From Actinomycetes bacterium (GTDB lineage Bacteria; Actinomycetota; Thermoleophilia; RBG-16-64-13), in contig JAGXFW010000024.1 of the NCBI GenBank assembly GCA_024637035.1, positions 62,001 to 126,000 on the forward strand: a stretch of 64,000 nucleotides of DNA. Reading direction: 5' to 3'. This document shows, piece after piece, positions 22,389-30,922 of the stretch (positions are counted from its first letter, which is position 1; each line of letters begins with the position of its first letter). The position numbers were made by a program, and so were the translations under genes. The notes beneath the pieces are model-generated. The model was not told where the DNA came from. It worked only from the letters and a program-made list of their open reading frames with translations, and did not search any database.

Positions 22389-23930
22389 ATGTTCAAGGGT
22401 TGGGTGATGACTCCCCGTTGGCGGGTGTTCGGCGGGATCGCGATAGGCCTGCTCGTGCTTGCCGCGGTGGCCTTCGTGGCCGTGCAGTATGCGACCGCAT
22501 CGTCTCTCGGCGGTGTGATGCCCCCCGAAGGCGGCATCGTCGACAGCTCGGAAGTCGTGGTGTCGGTGGCTCTGCCCGGGTTCGAGCCTGGAGCCGCCCA
22601 GGTCGAGATGTTGGTGGACGCCGAGCCGGTACCCCCAGATGTCCTGGAGCAAGTGGCCGGCGGCGTGCGCGCCCAGGTACGGCTGCGCGACGGCGCCCAC
22701 TGGGCGCGCGTCACGGTGGATTCCGGCAACATCTTCTCGCGTCGCATGGTGACTCAGTGGGAGTTCACCGTCGACACCATGTCCCCTTCGGTCACCCTGC
22801 GTGGCCACGGACAGACCGTTTACTTCGTGACGCCGGAGTCTCGCGTGGACCTCGTGTTCCGCGAGCCGGTCGAGGCTGTACTCGAGATCGATGGCACTGA
22901 GGTCGCCCTTGAAGGCGAGGGTGGCGACCGATTCGCGGAATTCCAGCTGAGTGCGGGCAAGCACGAGATCAGCGTCTCCGCGACCGACCCCGCCGGGCAC
23001 GTCACCACGAAGAACTGGACTGCATGGGCCGACTTCAACGCCCCCAAAGTCACCGAGATCTCGTGGCCCGAGGCGACCTGGGACGAACCGACCGCCGGCC
23101 TCGTAGTCGAGGTCGAAGACGATCAGCCCGAGGGTATCGATTTCGCGCTGCTCATCGACGGCGCCCCGGCCGACTTCACGCGCGTTCCCGTGCCCGAGAA
23201 CGAGAACGCCCGTCGGTTCGTGGCCGACACCGCCGAACTCGCCGAAGGTGAGCACACGATCGAGTACGAGGTCACGGATCGCGGCGGTCGCACGCAGGGC
23301 CGCGCTGAGACGGTCCTGGTGGATTCCACCGAGACCTTCGGAGCCCGCGAGATGGGCCTCGGGGCGCGGGGACGTGACGTCACGGAGCTTCAGAAGGTGC
23401 TCGTGCGTAGGGATCTGCTGACGGGCGACCCGAGCGGTGTGTTCGATGAACCTACCTCGGCCGCTCTGGTGAGCTACAAGTCGGCCAAGGGACTCGATCC
23501 GACGCCGACACTCGATCAGAAGACGCTCGTCAGCCTTCTTGGAGCCATCCGCATAGACATCTCCGAGCGCCGCCTCTATCTCTACGACGGCGAAGAGGTC
23601 GTGAAGACCTACCCGGTCGCGGTCGGCGTGTCGCGCTACCCGACGCCGAAGGGCGACTTCCGCATCATCAACAAGGCGTACCATCCGACGTGGACTCCGC
23701 CCCCCTCGCCGTGGGCGGCGGGCTTGGAACCCGTGCCCGCCGGCCCCGGCAACCCGCTGGGCACGCGCTGGATGGGTCTCTCCACCCCGCACGTGGGCAT
23801 TCACGGCACGTACGCGTCCGGCTCCATCGGCACCGCCGCATCTCACGGGTGCATCCGCATGTACATCAGAGACGTCGAGGAGATCTTCGAGCTGGTGTAT
23901 GTGGGCACCCCGGTGCAGATCGTTCCGTGA
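22389..23930 (+). CDS. YkuD-type L,D-transpeptidase with peptidoglycan-binding domain
   Basis: This 513-residue cell-envelope enzyme has an N-terminal membrane anchor at about residues 13–35. Several Ig-like or β-sandwich extracellular segments follow (about 45–310), then a peptidoglycan-binding module (LGARGRDVTELQKVLVRRDL) and the C-terminal YkuD domain (about 390–513). The catalytic signature is HGTYASGSIGTAASHGCIRM, with Cys488. Such enzymes form 3-3 peptidoglycan cross-links or attach proteins to peptides. The domain order is that of the large secreted L,D-transpeptidases of actinobacteria. The ATG at 22389 has only a weak ribosome site; ATG at 22407 is an alternative. The stop overlaps the start of the next gene. 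Confidence 0.9.
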   Translation: MFKGWVMTPRWRVFGGIAIGLLVLAAVAFVAVQYATASSLGGVMPPEGGIVDSSEVVVSVALPGFEPGAAQVEMLVDAEPVPPDVLEQVAGGVRAQVRLRDGAHWARVTVDSGNIFSRRMVTQWEFTVDTMSPSVTLRGHGQTVYFVTPESRVDLVFREPVEAVLEIDGTEVALEGEGGDRFAEFQLSAGKHEISVSATDPAGHVTTKNWTAWADFNAPKVTEISWPEATWDEPTAGLVVEVEDDQPEGIDFALLIDGAPADFTRVPVPENENARRFVADTAELAEGEHTIEYEVTDRGGRTQGRAETVLVDSTETFGAREMGLGARGRDVTELQKVLVRRDLLTGDPSGVFDEPTSAALVSYKSAKGLDPTPTLDQKTLVSLLGAIRIDISERRLYLYDGEEVVKTYPVAVGVSRYPTPKGDFRIINKAYHPTWTPPPSPWAAGLEPVPAGPGNPLGTRWMGLSTPHVGIHGTYASGSIGTAASHGCIRMYIRDVEEIFELVYVGTPVQIVP

Positions 23931-24307
23931 ACCAACGGGACTCAGCGAAGTCCCACGTCGGCAAGCGGAGCGCGGGAAAGATCGTGCGCGACCTCCTGCT
24001 CGTGTTCGTGATCCTGGCCATGGGGCTGCCATTCCTCGTGACCCGGGTGGGAGACGCGCATCTGACGCCCCAGCAGACCGAACACGCCCGTCTCGCCCGC
24101 CTGGCCGCCTACGCGCAACAGGATTGGCTCGCCAACTCCATGTCGAACAAGGTGGTCTCCGCGGAGACCGTGGACACCGGGACTCGCATATCGCAGCGCT
24201 ACTACACGTTCTTCGGGTTGCCGTGGGGCTCGTCTGAGGCGGTTGTGGGCGAGGATGGGCAGGTGAACGACCTTTCGACGAGCCTCGCTCTGGGGTCGCT
24301 CTTCTAG
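23927..24307 (+). CDS. Single-TM hypothetical protein coupled to the L,D-transpeptidase
   Basis: This 126-residue protein has a basic N-terminus and one transmembrane helix (about residues 19–38). Its extracytoplasmic region of about 85 residues contains ARLARLAAYAQQDWLANSM. The GTG at 23927 overlaps the transpeptidase stop (GTGA), so it is likely translated by coupling and acts at the same place, the cell envelope. I recognise no family. The pairing suggests a regulator or partner of the transpeptidase, but that rests on gene order alone. Confidence 0.6.
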   Translation: MNQRDSAKSHVGKRSAGKIVRDLLLVFVILAMGLPFLVTRVGDAHLTPQQTEHARLARLAAYAQQDWLANSMSNKVVSAETVDTGTRISQRYYTFFGLPWGSSEAVVGEDGQVNDLSTSLALGSLF

Positions 24308-24319
24308 CGGAGGGGCTGT

Positions 24320-24730
24320 GTGATGGGACTGGGTCGCGGGAGCGCGCTCCTGATCGCGCTGGTCTTCGTGGTCGCGTCGCTCGGCGTCATCAACACCCTC
24401 ACCATGAACGTGCTCGAGCAGACGCGGGAGATCGGCCTGCTCCGGGCCGTGGCTATGACCCCGACGCCAGTTGCGGCGCATGATCCTGTCCCAGGCGCTC
24501 GGGATGGCGTTGGTGAGCCTCGTTCCCGGCCTGATGGTGGGATTGGCTGTGCAGTACCTGCTGAACCAGGGCACTCGAGCGGTGGGGGGATGCCCGTGGA
24601 GTTCGACGTCTCCCCGGTCGTGCTCCTGAGCACCATCCTGGCCGCCCTCGTGATCTCCTTGTGTGCCGCCTACTTCCCCGCCCGTCGCGCCGCGCGGCTC
24701 GACATCGTGCAGGCGCTCCACTACGAGTGA
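24320..24730 (+). pseudogene. Degenerate FtsX/MacB-type ABC permease, C-terminal remnant
   Basis: The remains of the last part of an FtsX-family permease are visible: ALLIALVFVVASLGVINTL, EQTREIGLLRAV and the closing CAAYFPARRAARLDIVQALHY are characteristic. Between about 24461 and 24590 the family sequence continues in another frame (RRQLRRMILSQALGMALVS), then returns. This is explained by one extra C in the CCCC run near 24461–24464 and one missing G in the G-run near 24587–24592. The N-terminal helix, periplasmic domain and middle helices are absent, as is any ABC ATPase gene. It is either a decayed gene or a fragment with two sequencing errors; the missing 5' part favours decay. Confidence 0.75.
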
Positions 24731-24745
24731 CCTCGGATCGGATCC

Positions 24746-24763
24746 CACCTGGCAGGTGTCTTT
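24746..24763 (+). terminator. Short hairpin with T-run after the permease remnant
   Basis: CACCT, a GGC loop and AGGTG are followed by TCTTT at 24759–24763. It is a modest intrinsic terminator. Nearby, GCCTTCTGRTAY occurs twice (24773 and 24795). Confidence 0.45.
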
Positions 24764-24887
24764 GGGGGGTCGGCCTTCTGGTATTGAGAGGTAAGCCTTC
24801 TGATACGATGCAACGCTCAGAGTGTGATGGTGTCCGGAGTGGGTACGATACCGCGTGCCTTTCGAGGAGGAAGTGAGTGAGCGGCGC

Positions 24888-25985
24888 ATGGCTGTCGTCC
24901 TAGGCATCGACATCGGCGGGAGCAAGATCGCGCTCGGGCAGGTGAGTCGAGAGGGCCGTCTGATGGCTGCGCCGCTGCGCGCCACGAGTGACACGAGAGG
25001 CGAGGCCGAGTTCCTCGAAGGACTGCTCCGGGCGATAGAGGATTCCCTCGAGGCCATGCGTATCCTGGGCGAAGAGTGTATCGGCATCGGCATCGGGTGC
25101 GCGGGCACCGTCGACACGGCGCGGGGCACCATCGTGGTCTCCCCGAACCTGCCCCTGACCGAGGTGCCGCTCGCCCGGATCGTGCATGAGCGGGTCGGCA
25201 TGCCGGTGATCCTCGATAACGACGCCAACGTGGCCACCCTTGCCGAGGCGCGAGTGGGAGCTGCGGCAGACGCGCACCACATGGTGATGCTCACTCTGGG
25301 CACCGGTGTGGGCGGGGGACTACTGCTGGGCGGCGAGCTCTACCGCGGCGCGACGGGAGCTGCAGCCGAGTTGGGCCACACCATCGTGGCCGCCGGCGGC
25401 GAGCAGTGCCGTTGCGGAGCGTATGGTTGCCTCGAGGCGTATGCCTCGGGAAAGGCTCTCGAGCGGGTGGCCGCCCGCCTCGTGCAGGCCGGTGGTCTGC
25501 TGTCGAGCCGCGCCGGGGAAGCCGGCGCCAGGATCGGGCCTCGAGAGCCGGCCCCGGTGGTCGCAGCCGCGAGGGCTTCCCGCGAGGCGTTCTCGGAGCT
25601 GCTCGACCTGGAGCCCGTTCACGCATCGGTGCGAGTGCCCGTGGACGAGATGGCCGCGCTCAGCGAGAAGGATACCCTCACGGGGGAGGCGGTCGGCAGG
25701 CTTGCGTTGGACGGAGATCCGGCGGCGCTCGTAGCGGTGGCACACGTGGGAGCCTGGCTGGGTGTGGGAGTGGCCAACCTGGCGAACATCTTCAATCCGG
25801 AGGTCATCGTGGTGGGCGGCGGATTGAGCAGTCTGGGCGACCTGCTCCTCGTGCCGGCTCGCACCGTGCTCGCAGCTGCAGGCCTGTCACCGAACCGCGA
25901 TGTGGTGGAGCTGGTGACGGCATCCGCGGGTGCCGACGCAGGGGTGATCGGAGCGGGTCTGGTTGCGTGGGAGGACCTCGCCTAA
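24888..25985 (+). CDS. ROK-family sugar kinase (glucokinase-like)
   Basis: This 365-residue ROK kinase probably phosphorylates glucose or a related hexose with ATP. GIDIGGSKIALGQV is the phosphate-1 loop, and DNDANVATLAEARVG carries the catalytic Asp. The ROK signature region LTLGTGVGGGLLLGGELYRG is followed by the zinc motif CRCGAYGCLE. There is an Ala/Gly/Arg-rich insertion after the zinc motif region (AGGLLSSRAGEAGARIG). I chose ATG at 24888 because the ROK fold begins at once. In-frame GTG at 24873 lies just two bases after GAGGAGG, so the start is not settled. No DNA-binding domain is present, so it is an enzyme rather than a repressor. Confidence 0.88.
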   Translation: MAVVLGIDIGGSKIALGQVSREGRLMAAPLRATSDTRGEAEFLEGLLRAIEDSLEAMRILGEECIGIGIGCAGTVDTARGTIVVSPNLPLTEVPLARIVHERVGMPVILDNDANVATLAEARVGAAADAHHMVMLTLGTGVGGGLLLGGELYRGATGAAAELGHTIVAAGGEQCRCGAYGCLEAYASGKALERVAARLVQAGGLLSSRAGEAGARIGPREPAPVVAAARASREAFSELLDLEPVHASVRVPVDEMAALSEKDTLTGEAVGRLALDGDPAALVAVAHVGAWLGVGVANLANIFNPEVIVVGGGLSSLGDLLLVPARTVLAAAGLSPNRDVVELVTASAGADAGVIGAGLVAWEDLA

Positions 25986-26068
25986 CAGGCAGGTGTCGAT
26001 CCCCGCCGCGCTACAGGTACGACCTCTCGATGCCGATAACTTTCGGATAAGATGATCGATGCTCGTGA

Positions 26069-26082
26069 GGCTTGCGCAAGCC
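26069..26082. repeat. 14-bp perfect palindrome upstream of a Rossmann-like gene
   Basis: GGCTTGCGCAAGCC lies 66 bp upstream of the GTG at 26148. It could be an operator or a small hairpin in the leader. Confidence 0.3.
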
Positions 26083-26147
26083 CGGTTGGGCGAACGGTAC
26101 CCTGTGAGCGTTGGTGATAGTTCCACTGTGACGACTATGGAGGACGA

Positions 26148-26612
26148 GTGACCCCCGAAGATTCCTTCTACAATCGACCGTTCGTCGGGGCGGAAGCTGA
26201 AGAGCGAGAGGTGGTCACCATCGGCGTGGTCGGCGCCGGACGGCGCATGACGCCCTTGCTCAGCCGGATGATGGAGTACGACTACGTCGATGTGTTGATG
26301 GTGGTCGACGCCAATCCTCTGGCTCCGGGGATCATGATCGCTCAGTCCCTCAACGTCCCGACCAGCACGGATGTTGGCGACATCTTCGTGATCCTCGAAT
26401 CCATCGACTTCCTGTTCTGCGTGAACGACGACGTCGATCTCAGAGATCGCGTGATCGAAGAGTTCCGCAGGACCAACAATCGGCGCACGATCTTCCTGAA
26501 CGAATTGGCGTCGCGCTTCATCACGTCCCTCACGAAGGACGCGCGCCATCTGATGCAACTGGTCCCTCCGCCTCTCCCGCATGGCGAGAGAGACGGATTC
26601 GAAGTCGGCTAG
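26148..26612 (+). CDS. Small Rossmann-fold protein resembling NAD-binding sensor domains
   Basis: This predicted 154-residue soluble protein contains VVTIGVVGAGRRMTPLLSRM (about residues 22–41), a nucleotide-binding βαβ start in which the third Gly of GxGxxG is Arg/Met-substituted. DVLMVVDANPLAPGIMIAQSLNV and DIFVILESIDFLFCVN follow, resembling the N-terminal half of dehydrogenase-like domains (homoserine dehydrogenase or the TrkA N fold). Similar stand-alone or sensor-linked domains occur in anaerobe signalling proteins. There is no catalytic domain. GTG at 26148 lies 4 bases after GGAGG. The function is unknown. Confidence 0.55.
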   Translation: MTPEDSFYNRPFVGAEAEEREVVTIGVVGAGRRMTPLLSRMMEYDYVDVLMVVDANPLAPGIMIAQSLNVPTSTDVGDIFVILESIDFLFCVNDDVDLRDRVIEEFRRTNNRRTIFLNELASRFITSLTKDARHLMQLVPPPLPHGERDGFEVG

Positions 26613-26657
26613 AGCCGCAACTCCCTTCGACGGCACCAGTGCCGAACGGGGGCACGA

Positions 26658-27515
26658 TTGCTCTACATATGCGCGACGCCCATCGGCAATCTCGACGACG
26701 TGACACTGCGCGTTCTACAGGTGCTGCGCTCCGCTGATGTGATCCTGTGTGAGGACACTCGACACACCGGCGGCCTACTGAGACGCCACGAAGTCACCCC
26801 CCGCTCTCTCTTGAGCTTCCACGAGCACAACGAACTGGCTCGTCTCGAACGGGTTCTCGCCCTGCTTTCAGAAGGCAAGGACGTGGCGCTCGTGTCCGAC
26901 GCCGGCCTGCCCGGCCTCTCTGATCCGGGCTTCACGCTCGTGCGGGCTGCCGCCGAGGCCGGGTTCGAGGTGACGGTATTGCCGGGCGCCTCCGCTGTGC
27001 CCACGGCCCTTGTCGCTTCGGGATTGCCCACCGACCGTTTCGTGTTCGTGGGCTTCGTCCCCAGGGCCAAGGCGAAGGTGGTGGAGTTCCTTGAGGGAGC
27101 CGGCCGTGCCGGCGGCTCGGTGGTGGCGTTCGAGTCGCCTCATCGCCTCCGAGCCACGTTGGAGGCGATCGCCACACGGTGGCCGGACCGACTCGTCGCC
27201 GTGTGCCGCGAGCTCACGAAGGTGCACGAACAGGTGCTCCGCGGCACCGCGAGGCAGGCGCTCGACGCGCTCGACCCGCGGGTGCGGGGTGAGGTCGTGT
27301 TGGTGCTGGCGCCTGTAGAGGATGCGGAGGCGGGCGCCTCAGCATCGTGCGGCGCATCGCCTCGGGAAGACGAGCACGTGCGAGACACACTCGCCGTGCT
27401 TCTGGCCAAGGGGTTCCGCACCAAAGAGGCCGCGGACCTCGTCGCGGGCCTCACGGGCCTCGATCGGCGCACCGTCTACGCCGCGGCGCAGGAGGCCAAG
27501 ACGCGACTCAGCTGA
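26658..27515 (+). CDS. rsmI: 16S rRNA (cytidine1402-2'-O)-methyltransferase RsmI
   Basis: This 285-residue SAM-dependent enzyme methylates the ribose of C1402 in 16S rRNA, fine-tuning the decoding centre. It has the tetrapyrrole-methylase fold: YICATPIGNLDDVTLR at the N-terminus, CEDTRHTGGLLRRHEV, LVSDAGLPGLSDPG and VTVLPGASAVPTALVASGLP, all diagnostic of RsmI. The C-terminal extension (about 235–285) contains a short Ala/Ser-rich insert and the AVLLAKGFRTKEAADLVAG helix-turn seen in relatives. The start is TTG at 26658 with a GGGG-type site. It begins the plus-strand housekeeping block. Confidence 0.95.
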   Translation: MLYICATPIGNLDDVTLRVLQVLRSADVILCEDTRHTGGLLRRHEVTPRSLLSFHEHNELARLERVLALLSEGKDVALVSDAGLPGLSDPGFTLVRAAAEAGFEVTVLPGASAVPTALVASGLPTDRFVFVGFVPRAKAKVVEFLEGAGRAGGSVVAFESPHRLRATLEAIATRWPDRLVAVCRELTKVHEQVLRGTARQALDALDPRVRGEVVLVLAPVEDAEAGASASCGASPREDEHVRDTLAVLLAKGFRTKEAADLVAGLTGLDRRTVYAAAQEAKTRLS

Positions 27516-27562
27516 GTGCGGGGCACCGGCCCCGGCCCGCAGGGCGAGGGCTCTCTTTCTGG

Positions 27563-27568
27563 TAGAAT
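27563..27568 (+). promoter_or_regulatory. Putative -10 element upstream of metG
   Basis: TAGAAT, preceded by CTGG, lies about 105 bp before the metG ATG in a 157-bp gap. No clear -35 hexamer is visible. Confidence 0.35.
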
Positions 27569-27672
27569 AGCGGCGCCTCGCCGGCTGCAAGACTGCCTCA
27601 GCGGGCGGTCGCCCGCACTGCGCCGCTGGCCGGCACCGCGCACACCTCGCACACGGGAGCCGACCTCCGCAC

Positions 27673-29202
27673 ATGGGCAAGTTCTACGTCACGACCCCTA
27701 TCTACTACGTGAACGACGCGCCGCACATCGGTCACGCGTACACCACCACGGCCGCCGATGTGGTCGCCCGTTTCCACCGCCAACTGGGCGATGAGGTGTT
27801 CTTCCTCACGGGCACCGATGAACACGGGAACAAGGTGGAGCAGGCCGCGACGGCCCGCGGTGTCACCCCACGCCAACACGCGGACGAGATGGTGGAGAAG
27901 TTCAAGGAGGTGGTGCGCAAGGTCGACGCCACCAACGACTTCTTCATCCGCACCACCGACGCCGAACACGAGGCCTTCGTCCAGCGTTTCGTCGAACGTT
28001 GCCGTGAGAGCGGAGACATCTTCGAGGGCTCCTACTCCGGCCTGTACTGCTCGGCGTGTGAGGCCTACTACATCGAGGAGAACCTGGTCGACGGCCTTTG
28101 TCCTGACCACGGCATCGCGCCGTCCTTCATGGAGGAGAAGAACTACTTCTTCCGGCTCTCGGCGTACCAGGAGAAGTTGGCGCAGCACTACCGGGCGAAC
28201 CCCGGCTTCGTCAAGCCGCGCCACCGCTACAACGAGGCGCTCTCGTTCATCGACCAGGGCCTCGATGACATCTCGATCTCTCGCGCCACGTTGAAGTGGG
28301 GCATCCCCGTTCCCTGGGACGCATCCCAGGTGATCTACGTGTGGGTAGACGCCCTGATCAACTACCTAAGCGCGCTGCACTACGCTCCCGGCGACGATCT
28401 CGTTGCCCGCTTCTGGCCCGCGACCTACCACATGATGGCTCAGGACATCCTCAAGTTCCACGGCATCATATGGCCCGCGTTGCTCCTCTCGGCCGGGTAC
28501 GATCTGCCCGAGCACCTCTTCATCCACGGCTACTTGAAGCTCGGCGGAGAGAAGATGTCGAAGACCCGAGGGAACGTGATGGACCCCTTCCCCTTGATCG
28601 ACGAGTATGGTCCCGACCCCTTCCGCTTCTACTGCTTCCGCGAGGTGAACTTCGGGCAGGACGGCATGGTGGGCGAGGACAGTTTCAGGGCGCGGTACAA
28701 CGCCGAATTGGCCAACGACCTGGGCAATCTGCTCTCGCGCTCGGTGTCGATGATCGTGAAGTATCGTGACGGCGCGGTGCCCGCGCCGACGGGGCGCACT
28801 CCCGATGCTTCGCCCCTGGCCGCCGACGCCGCCGCCGCCGAGGCGACCGCGAAGTCGCGGCTCGAAGAGATGGAGCTGACCGGAGCCCTCGAGGCGATAT
28901 GGGAGTTCGTACGGCGGCTCAACCGCTACGTCGAAGAACAGGCGCCATGGAAGCTGGCGAAGGCCGGAAACGACCAGGCGCTCGACGGCACCCTCTACGA
29001 TCTCGCGGAGGGTCTTCGAGTGCTGGCAGTCCTGCTTCACTCGTACATGCCCGGCACGAGTCGCGAGATCATGAGCCGGTTGGGGCTGACCGCGCAGATC
29101 ACCGACTTCGCCTGGCAGGAGGCCTCGTGGGGCCGACTCGCGCCGGGCGCCGTCGTGGTCACAGGCGCGCCGCTCTTCCCCCGCATCGAGATCGCCGAGT
29201 AG
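27673..29202 (+). CDS. metG: Methionyl-tRNA synthetase
   Basis: This 509-residue class I synthetase charges tRNA-Met. TPIYYVNDAPHIGHAYTTT contains the HIGH signature, and GGEKMSKTRGNV is the KMSKS loop. The zinc-knuckle region YCSACEAYYIEENLVDGLCPDHG has a CxxC plus CxxH set. The C-terminal anticodon-binding helices are present, including VRRLNRYVEEQAPWKLAK. The protein lacks the C-terminal EMAP-like tRNA-binding domain found in longer forms. The ATG is at 27673. The downstream TatD gene starts 25 bp after the stop, consistent with co-transcription through tatD-rsmA. Confidence 0.97.
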   Translation: MGKFYVTTPIYYVNDAPHIGHAYTTTAADVVARFHRQLGDEVFFLTGTDEHGNKVEQAATARGVTPRQHADEMVEKFKEVVRKVDATNDFFIRTTDAEHEAFVQRFVERCRESGDIFEGSYSGLYCSACEAYYIEENLVDGLCPDHGIAPSFMEEKNYFFRLSAYQEKLAQHYRANPGFVKPRHRYNEALSFIDQGLDDISISRATLKWGIPVPWDASQVIYVWVDALINYLSALHYAPGDDLVARFWPATYHMMAQDILKFHGIIWPALLLSAGYDLPEHLFIHGYLKLGGEKMSKTRGNVMDPFPLIDEYGPDPFRFYCFREVNFGQDGMVGEDSFRARYNAELANDLGNLLSRSVSMIVKYRDGAVPAPTGRTPDASPLAADAAAAEATAKSRLEEMELTGALEAIWEFVRRLNRYVEEQAPWKLAKAGNDQALDGTLYDLAEGLRVLAVLLHSYMPGTSREIMSRLGLTAQITDFAWQEASWGRLAPGAVVVTGAPLFPRIEIAE

Positions 29203-29227
29203 CGCCCACGACCACGAGGAGCGCGCT

Positions 29228-29995
29228 CTGTTCGTAGACGGCCACACTCATCTGGATCACTGTCGCGCGCCGGCGGCGGAGTTGGTGTCCGCGGCCCGCG
29301 CAGCGGGGGTGGGCGCCATCGTGCAGTCGGGCACCGACGTGGCTTCTTCGCGCCTCGCCGTGCGGCTTGCCGAGTCGTACGACGATGTGTGGGCCACCGT
29401 GGGCTTCCATCCCCACGACGCAACGGAGGCGGACGAGCAGGGCTTGGCCGCCATCGAGGAGCTCGCTCAGTCACGTGTTGTGATCGCGTTGGGTGAGACG
29501 GGCCTCGACTTCTATCGTGACCACTCGCCCCGAGACCGCCAGGAGCAGACCTTCGTACGGCATCTGGAGATCGCGCGCGCCGCGGATCTTCCCGTCGTGG
29601 TGCACACGCGCGAAGCCGAGACACGCACGTTCGAGTTGTTGGCGGCGCACGCGCCGGATCTCACGGTGGTCTTACACTGCTTCTCCGCCGTGGACCACGT
29701 CGATCTGGTGCTCGAACGGGGCTACTACCTGAGCTTCGCGGGGAACGTCACCTACAAGAACGCCCCCCGCCTGCGCGCCGCCGCCGCCGCGGCGCCCCGG
29801 GACCGCATCCTCGTCGAGACAGACGCACCCTATCTGGCCCCTGAGCCGCTGCGGGGGCGTCCGAATTCTCCCGCCCTGGTGGCCCACACCTATCGCCTGC
29901 TCGCGCAGGAGTTGGGGCTTCCGCTCGACGAGTTGGCCGACCTCGTGGTCGAGAACCTAGCCCGAGCCTACCCTCGCATCGAGTTGGGGGAGTGA
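29228..29995 (+). CDS. tatD: TatD-family deoxyribonuclease, apparent CTG start
   Basis: This 255-residue metal-dependent hydrolase belongs to the TatD family (DNase/exonuclease, amidohydrolase fold). FVDGHTHLDH gives the N-terminal HxH metal ligands. GETGLDFY, VVHTREAE, LHCFSA and ETDAPYLAPEPLRG are further family motifs. No ATG, GTG or TTG exists in frame between the metG stop and the HxH motif. CTG at 29228 sits 7 bases after GAGGA and places the start one residue before FVDGH, exactly where homologues begin. A TTG at 29282 would delete the metal site. The gene lies between metG and rsmA, with which it shares a GTGA overlap. Confidence 0.9.
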   Translation: MFVDGHTHLDHCRAPAAELVSAARAAGVGAIVQSGTDVASSRLAVRLAESYDDVWATVGFHPHDATEADEQGLAAIEELAQSRVVIALGETGLDFYRDHSPRDRQEQTFVRHLEIARAADLPVVVHTREAETRTFELLAAHAPDLTVVLHCFSAVDHVDLVLERGYYLSFAGNVTYKNAPRLRAAAAAAPRDRILVETDAPYLAPEPLRGRPNSPALVAHTYRLLAQELGLPLDELADLVVENLARAYPRIELGE

Positions 29996-30909
29996 GCGGC
30001 GACCGCACCCCGCGGCAGGTCTCTCTCGCCCGGCTGGTCGAGTTCGGCATCGTGCCGAAACGTAGCTTGGGGCAGAACTTCCTCGTAGACGACAACATCA
30101 TCAGGGTGATCCTCCAGCGCCTGGCGCCGCTTCCCGAGGACGTGGCCATCGAAGTGGGGGCGGGGTTGGGCATCCTGACCCGAGCGCTGGCTCAGGCGGT
30201 CGGGCGCGTGCACGCCTTCGAGATCGACCGTTCCCTGGCCCCCGCCCTTGAGGTCACGCTCGCCGACCCGGAGGTCGCGGAACGTGTTCTCCTTCAGTAT
30301 GGCGACATCATGAAAGTGTCCCTGGAGTCGCTCGATCCGCTCCCCACACTATGCGCGAGCAATCTGCCCTATTCGGTGGCCGCGCCGTTCCTCGGCGAAG
30401 CGCTCGAACGACTTCCGTCGGTGCGCCGGTACTGTCTCATGATGCAGAGGGAGGTGGCCGAGCGGCTCGCGGCTCCTTCGGGGGGTAAGGACTACGGATC
30501 GCTGTCGGTGTGGGTCCGACTGCATACGCGCATAGTGGAAGTGCGGGCTCTCTCCCGCACGATCTTCCATCCGCAGCCCAACGTGGACTCGAGTCTCGTG
30601 ACTCTCGAACGAGCTCCCATCGACCCGTTGGTGATCGAGCGACCAATCTTGCTGCGAGCGGTAGTGGAAGGGGCGTTCTCGCAGCGGCGCAAGCTGGCCG
30701 TGAACGCCCTCGCGGCCGCTCTCGACGTGCCCAAGGAGTCTTTGGGAGAGGTGTTCCGGCTGGCGGGAGTCTCCCCGCAAGTGAGGGCGGAGGCGGTGGA
30801 GCCGCCCGGTTTCGTGGCCCTGGCTCGAGGTCTGATGGAGTTGGGTTTGGATGACCGATACAATGAGGCCCGCGGCCGCAGCGGTCGAACCGGGTCGAGC
30901 CGACGATAG
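29992..30909 (+). CDS. rsmA: 16S rRNA A1518/A1519 dimethyltransferase
   Basis: This 305-residue KsgA/RsmA enzyme dimethylates two adjacent adenines at the 3' end of 16S rRNA, a late quality step in small-subunit assembly. The motifs are SLGQNFLVDDN, EVGAGLGILTRAL (SAM site), FEIDRSLAP and the catalytic NLPYSVAAPF. The C-terminal helical domain is present through about residue 290, and the tail is Arg/Ser-rich. The GTG at 29992 overlaps the tatD stop. The metG-tatD-rsmA order is widely conserved in Gram-positive bacteria. Confidence 0.97.
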   Translation: MSGDRTPRQVSLARLVEFGIVPKRSLGQNFLVDDNIIRVILQRLAPLPEDVAIEVGAGLGILTRALAQAVGRVHAFEIDRSLAPALEVTLADPEVAERVLLQYGDIMKVSLESLDPLPTLCASNLPYSVAAPFLGEALERLPSVRRYCLMMQREVAERLAAPSGGKDYGSLSVWVRLHTRIVEVRALSRTIFHPQPNVDSSLVTLERAPIDPLVIERPILLRAVVEGAFSQRRKLAVNALAAALDVPKESLGEVFRLAGVSPQVRAEAVEPPGFVALARGLMELGLDDRYNEARGRSGRTGSSRR

Positions 30910-30922
30910 GGGTGCGTACGAT

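Noticed and set aside
22269-24032. A 587-codon open frame on the minus strand opposite the L,D-transpeptidase
   Set aside because: It is antisense to a protein with a complete YkuD signature, has Arg/Gly/His-rich composition typical of mirror frames in high-GC DNA, and shows no motif.
30851-30922. Earlier ATG for the lipoprotein gene after rsmA
   Set aside because: It would overlap rsmA by 59 bp and encode a hydrophilic extension before the signal region; ATG at 30923 avoids this.
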